A stretch of 9,312 bases of DNA, taken from assembly GCA_937901105.1 (NCBI GenBank), contig CALCHD010000116.1, positions 1 to 9,312 of the forward strand, written 5' to 3'. Position 1 is the first letter of the stretch. The number at the start of each line of letters is the position of its first letter. Below are positions 6,025 to 9,312 of the stretch, piece by piece. A program made the translations under genes and the position numbers. The stretch comes from an uncultured Bacteroidales bacterium (GTDB taxonomy: Bacteria > Bacteroidota > Bacteroidia > Bacteroidales > UBA932). The notes below the pieces were generated by a model. That model saw nothing but the letters and a program-made list of their open reading frames with translations, had not been told where the DNA came from and made no database searches.

Positions 6025-6963
6025 TCATTTCTTTATTTGGTCAAACCCTTTTCCATAAACACCTGACACACTGGCAACTGACAAGAACGCATCTCTATCA
6101 ATCTCCCTTACCATCCTATAGAGAAGATTCATATCATCCTTGCGCATTATAACCATTACAATCTTGCTGTGCTGCTTTGTATACCACCCCTGACCGTCAA
6201 TAAGGGTAACACCCCTGCCTGTCTGGCTTGTGATTGCATCTGCAAGCTCTGCATATTTCTTTGAAAAAATAAAAAGCTGCAAAGATTGTTTGGTTCCCGA
6301 TATGAACATGTCTATTGAATAGCTGCATGCCCCTATAAGTATGTAGCCATAAAGGATTCTGGCAAACCTCTCGCCCCAGCTCTCTACACCAACTACTGCA
6401 CCATTTGCATCAACCACCTCTGCTGCCGGCAACAGCAACGATGATGCTATGATAAAGATATCCAGCAAAAGGATCACCCTGCCCGCTGAAACATTCCTGT
6501 ATTTTACAATCATCAGGGCCACAATATCTGTACCGCCGGTACTTCCCCCCTGCGAGAAGCTGATACCTATACCCAAACCTGCACATATACCTCCAAATAT
6601 TGCACACAGCAGCTTGCCATTGGAGATTGCAATCTCTTGAATGAAAGTCTCTGAAATAAGCGGCGGCACTACTTCATAGAACACAGAAATCATTATGATA
6701 GCATATACCGTCTTTACTCCAAAGGCCTTACCCAGCACCTTAAGCGCTATGAGAAGCAGAATAAGGTTGATTACAAAAAACGAGACACTCACCGGAATGT
6801 TGAATGCATAGAGCAGAATTGCCGATATGCCGGATACTCCTCCACCAACCATATTGTTGGGAATCACAAAGATTATCCAACCCAAAGCATAAAGAAGAAG
6901 TCCCAAGGTCATAATGAAATATGCCTTCACTTCTGAAAACACCTGTTTAAACTTATTGTCCAT
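6025..6963 (-). CDS. YitT family membrane protein (second in the tandem)
   Basis: A 312-residue member of the YitT family: an N-terminal membrane domain (DUF161, about 15-220) with five or six hydrophobic helices, then a soluble C-terminal DUF2179 domain (about 225-310). Signature stretches are MVGGGVSGISAILLY (about 38-52), SFSQGGSTGGTDIVALMIVKY (about 134-154, split GSTGGTDIVAL as core) and, in the C domain, LFIFSKKYAELADAITS and GRGVTLIDGQGWY. It is predicted to be an inner-membrane protein; transport or signalling role is not established for the family. Compared with its neighbour it has about a dozen extra residues after the fourth or fifth helix (VVDANGAVVGVESWGER). It starts 43 bases after the stop of its paralog, with no hairpin between, and has its terminator at 5992-5970, so it is probably the last gene of a leuS-yitT-yitT transcript. 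Confidence 0.9.
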   Translation of the reverse strand: MDNKFKQVFSEVKAYFIMTLGLLLYALGWIIFVIPNNMVGGGVSGISAILLYAFNIPVSVSFFVINLILLLIALKVLGKAFGVKTVYAIIMISVFYEVVPPLISETFIQEIAISNGKLLCAIFGGICAGLGIGISFSQGGSTGGTDIVALMIVKYRNVSAGRVILLLDIFIIASSLLLPAAEVVDANGAVVGVESWGERFARILYGYILIGACSYSIDMFISGTKQSLQLFIFSKKYAELADAITSQTGRGVTLIDGQGWYTKQHSKIVMVIMRKDDMNLLYRMVREIDRDAFLSVASVSGVYGKGFDQIKK

Positions 6964-7006
6964 TTTATTTAATTTCCTGTTATTTTTCTTGTTACTTTTC
7001 CTGCAG

Positions 7007-7915
7007 CTATTTTATTTCTGCATGCGGCCGGGGCTTTTTCCTCACCTTAACTGTTTCAAAGCCATTCCCAAAGACACTCATTGCCGAACATACAGAGATG
7101 AACGCTTTATTGTCTACCTCCATTATGGCCTGGGTTATCTCTGTAAGCTGCTGCTTGCGGGCTATAACCACAAGCAATTTGCCCTCCTGCTTTGAATGCC
7201 AACCCATAGACTGCAATGCTGTTACACCCCTATTGAGCTGGGTAGATACCATATCGGCCATCTCCTGATACTTTGAGGTAAAAATCAGTATCTGCACAGA
7301 CTGTTTTGAACCTGTAATCAGAACATCCAGCAGGTAAGAGAATGATACCATCTGGATATAGCCGTAAATGACATCCTGCAACCCTTTGTCGGGAAGAAAA
7401 TATATTGATCCTACAATAAGAAGGTCGCAGTAGAGGAATACCTTGCCCAAAGAGACCTCCCTGTATTTGGAGACTATAAGGGCTATGATATCAGTTCCTC
7501 CCGTACTTCCACCCTGGGCAAAAATCCAGGAAATTCCTATTGCAGAAATGGATCCGCCGAGCATTGCATTTATGAATGTATCCGGTATGTCAGAGAACTC
7601 CGTTATGCAGGAGAACTCCGGCAGGACCTTGAACATGGCACTGGCCAGGAAGATTGCGTATATTGTCTTGAGGCCAAATGCGTTGCCCATTATTAAAGTT
7701 CCTGCGATGAGCAATCCTACATTTACTATCATGTAAGTGTAGGAAATCTCAAAGCCGGTAGCATAGTATATGATGGAAGAGATACCTGTAACTCCTCCGC
7801 CAGCAACCCCATGCGGTATGAGGAATGCAACCCAGCTGAAGCAGTACAGGAATGTTCCCAGCGAAATGATCACATAGGACTTTATCTCTTTCAATATGTT
7901 GACTCCGTTTAGCAA
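7007..7915 (-). CDS. YitT family membrane protein (first in the tandem), TTG start overlapping leuS
   Basis: A 302-residue paralog of the next gene with the same order: DUF161 membrane domain (about 12-200, with VAGGGVTGISSIIYY and FAQGGSTGGTDIIALIVSKY) and a C-terminal DUF2179 domain (QILIFTSKYQEMADMVS, NRGVTALQSMGWH). It is predicted to reside in the inner membrane; its function is unknown. No ATG is available at the N-terminus. The longest start is TTG at 7915, overlapping the leuS stop (7911-7909) by seven bases. A second TTG at 7894 has GGAG eight bases upstream and would give a protein seven residues shorter, whose start aligns better with the paralog; both remain possible. Overlap with leuS suggests translational coupling. 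Confidence 0.88.
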   Translation of the reverse strand: MLNGVNILKEIKSYVIISLGTFLYCFSWVAFLIPHGVAGGGVTGISSIIYYATGFEISYTYMIVNVGLLIAGTLIMGNAFGLKTIYAIFLASAMFKVLPEFSCITEFSDIPDTFINAMLGGSISAIGISWIFAQGGSTGGTDIIALIVSKYREVSLGKVFLYCDLLIVGSIYFLPDKGLQDVIYGYIQMVSFSYLLDVLITGSKQSVQILIFTSKYQEMADMVSTQLNRGVTALQSMGWHSKQEGKLLVVIARKQQLTEITQAIMEVDNKAFISVCSAMSVFGNGFETVKVRKKPRPHAEIK

Positions 7916-9054
7916 ACTACGTTAATGATTTTACCAGGTACAACAATCACTTTCTTAATGCCGTTCTCGCCTACATATTTTGCAGTGTTTTCGTTTGCAC
8001 GTACAGCCTGCTCAACCTCGGCAGGAGAAAGGCTCTTTGGCAGCTCCATCTTGAACCTCATCTTTCCGTTGAAAGATACAGGGTACTCAAATGTGTTCTC
8101 TACAGTGTAGGCCTCCACGTATTCAGGGAAAGAAGCCTTTGAAACACTCTCCTTGTTGCCCAACAGGTTCCAAAGCTCCTCTGTAATGTGAGGTGCGAAT
8201 GGAGAAAGAAGCACTACCATCTGCTCAAGTATCTCCTTCTTGCTGCATTTAAGCTCTGTAAGCTCATTCAATGCAATCATGAAAGCACTTACTGAAGTGT
8301 TGAACGAGAAGTTCTCAATGTCTGTACCTACCTTCTTGATAAGCTTGTGCAATGCCTTAAGCTCTGCAGGTGATGCCTTCTCGTCTGAAACAATCCAGTT
8401 GCCCTCTCTGTCCCAGAACATTCTCCAGAACTTTTTAAGGAACCTGTTCACACCGTCAATGCCTTTTGTATCCCAAGGCTTGCTCTGCTCAAGAGGGCCA
8501 AGGAACATCTCATACAGCCTCAAGGTATCAGCACCGTAGCTGTTGCAGATATTGTCAGGGTTTACAACGTTGAACATGGATTTGCTCATCTTTTCAACTG
8601 CATATCCGCAAACATACTCACCGTTCTCTGTAATGAACTCTGCGCTTGCATAGTCAGGCATCCAGGCCTTGAACGCCTCCATATCAAGCTTGTCGTTGGT
8701 TACTATGTTAACGTCAACGTGGATCTCTGTTGTGTCATACTGGTCCTTAAGGCCGTATGAAACAAAAGTATTTGTATTCTTGATTCTGTATACGAAGTTT
8801 GAACGGCCCTGGATCATACCCTGGTTGATAAGCTTCTTGAACGGCTCCTTCTCGCAGATATATCCAAGATCGAAGAGGAACTTATTCCAGAAACGAGAGT
8901 AGATCAAGTGACCTGTAGCATGCTCAGTACCACCGATATAGAGGTCAACATCTCTCCAGTACTCATCCGCTTCTGTGCTTACGAGTGCATCCGGGTTCTT
9001 AGGATCCATATAACGGAGATAGTATGCACTACTTCCTGCAAATCCCGGCATCAA
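7909..9054 (-). CDS. leuS: Leucyl-tRNA synthetase, C-terminal part (downstream of frame break)
   Basis: Class Ia leucyl-tRNA synthetase, which charges tRNA-Leu. This part of about 380 residues covers the end of the catalytic domain and the C-terminal domains. It shows MPGFAGSSAYYLRYMDP, then ADEYWRDVDLYIGGTEHATG, NQGMIQGRSNFVYRI, the KMSKS signature in VEKMSKSMFNVVNPD for ATP binding, the anticodon-binding helical domain (LSPFAPHITEELW) and the closing KKVIVVPGKIINVVC. The first Met given (TTG at 9054) is not a real start: the frame is open only back to 9063, and homology begins at ATG 9051, in the middle of the synthetase. The upstream part continues in another frame after a duplicated segment. 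The stop overlaps the start of the first yitT gene. If the broken frame is real, this gene cannot make full-length LeuRS; an assembly or strain-mixture error is more likely. Confidence 0.9.
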   Translation of the reverse strand: MMPGFAGSSAYYLRYMDPKNPDALVSTEADEYWRDVDLYIGGTEHATGHLIYSRFWNKFLFDLGYICEKEPFKKLINQGMIQGRSNFVYRIKNTNTFVSYGLKDQYDTTEIHVDVNIVTNDKLDMEAFKAWMPDYASAEFITENGEYVCGYAVEKMSKSMFNVVNPDNICNSYGADTLRLYEMFLGPLEQSKPWDTKGIDGVNRFLKKFWRMFWDREGNWIVSDEKASPAELKALHKLIKKVGTDIENFSFNTSVSAFMIALNELTELKCSKKEILEQMVVLLSPFAPHITEELWNLLGNKESVSKASFPEYVEAYTVENTFEYPVSFNGKMRFKMELPKSLSPAEVEQAVRANENTAKYVGENGIKKVIVVPGKIINVVC

Positions 9055-9136
9055 TCTCCTTGCCTACAAGTGCTGTATCGTTTGCAGGATCCATGTACCT
9101 CAAGTAGTAGGCGCTGCTGCCGGCAAAGCCCGGCAT
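9001..9136 (-). repeat. Imperfect duplication within leuS (two diverged 51-base copies, 85-base offset)
   Basis: Copy 1 is 9136-9086 and copy 2 is 9051-9001 on the - strand. Both encode MPGFAGSSAYYLRYMDP, but 12 of 51 bases differ and every difference is synonymous (e.g. GGC/GGA, GCC/GCA, AGC/AGT, TTG/CTC, AGG/CGT). The 85-base offset is not a multiple of three and causes the frame break; removing one unit restores a continuous LeuRS. The join lies at about 9056-9049, possibly through a shared GATG (9052-9049). Confidence 0.85.
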
Positions 9137-9312
9137 TGTGCTCTTCTCAAGAGGGTATCCGTTGTATGTCCAGTTCTCCGCACGTGCCAATGGCGGCTCA
9201 CCGTCCTCTGTTGGAAGGAACTTGTCAACCTCCGGCAACTGCAGTGGAAGCTCCTCCTCCGGAACAGGGGTTGCAATACCGTCTTTATAGTAGATAGGGA
9301 ACGGCTCACCCC
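9029..9312 (-). CDS. leuS: Leucyl-tRNA synthetase, middle part, truncated by frame break (5' end outside window)
   Basis: The frame enters from the window edge (first full codon at 9310) and reads GEPFPIYYKDGIATPVPEEE, LPEVDKFLPTEDGEPPLAR, ENWTYNGYPLEKS and MPGFAGSSAYYLRYMDP, then ANDTALVGKE. This is the segment of bacterial LeuRS between the editing domain and the KMSKS half of the catalytic core. True homology ends at Glu codon 9058-9056; the last residues (IDAGICRK) are frameshifted reading of the second copy of the repeat, and a TAG at 9031-9029 stops it. The N-terminus, with the HIGH motif and the editing domain, is beyond the window. It should be read as one gene with the downstream part. 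Confidence 0.88.
   Translation of the reverse strand, partial: GEPFPIYYKDGIATPVPEEELPLQLPEVDKFLPTEDGEPPLARAENWTYNGYPLEKSTMPGFAGSSAYYLRYMDPANDTALVGKEIDAGICRK

Noticed and set aside
9001..9136. The leuS duplication as target-site duplication of an insertion sequence or as a programmed frameshift
   Set aside because: No transposase, inverted ends or slippery heptamer lies between the copies, and the copies differ at many synonymous sites.
9029..9238. A separate small gene of 69 codons on the - strand upstream of the large leuS part
   Set aside because: It is the interior of LeuRS continuing from the window edge; its first Met is not a start, and its last eight residues are frameshifted reading of the duplicated segment.
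1..9312. CRISPR array, prophage, toxin-antitoxin or defence system
   Set aside because: No array of short regular repeats, no cas, phage, nuclease or toxin-like genes are present; the genes are recognisable chromosomal families.

Overview
The window looks like chromosomal DNA from a member of the Bacteroidetes, most likely the order Bacteroidales. Three gene starts are preceded by the phylum-specific -7 promoter box TAnnTTTG, Shine-Dalgarno sites are mostly absent, and the EttA, LeuRS and membrane-anchored AraC-type proteins have the character of that phylum. This placement rests on motifs and protein style only; genus cannot be read from the sequence.

The + strand holds positions 1-2582. 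It starts inside a tRNA-Asn(GTT) gene, followed by a second, near-identical tRNA-Asn; each is trailed by a perfect or nearly perfect GAAA-loop hairpin, the second being a clear intrinsic terminator. Next come cutC (TIM-barrel CutC family, possibly read from a leaderless mRNA) and, 22 bases later, a lipoprotein of the M81/MlrC metallopeptidase family, probably in one operon. The 84-base gap at 2583-2666 is a convergent junction with two hairpins.

Everything from 2667 to 9312 lies on the - strand. In transcription order from the right it reads: leuS (entering from outside the window and interrupted), two tandem YitT-family membrane proteins, an intrinsic terminator, a membrane-anchored AraC-type regulator with its own promoter, a second AraC-type HTH domain, and the ABC-F translation factor ettA. 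LeuS, yitT and yitT overlap or lie close together with no visible terminator between them and probably form one transcript.

Three places deserve attention. (1) The leuS frame is broken near 9052 by an 85-base offset duplication. The two copies encode an identical 17-residue peptide but differ at 12 of 51 bases, all synonymous, so this is a join between two diverged leuS sequences and not a fresh tandem duplication; an assembly chimera is the leading explanation. (2) The second AraC HTH domain has no stop codon and runs in frame into ettA, while a TAnnTTTG box and a perfect 12-base palindrome sit exactly at the junction. (3) The M81 protein has a lipoprotein signal, placing it outside the cytoplasm. 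I do not see a CRISPR array, prophage, transposon or recognisable defence system; most of the window is ordinary chromosomal housekeeping content.
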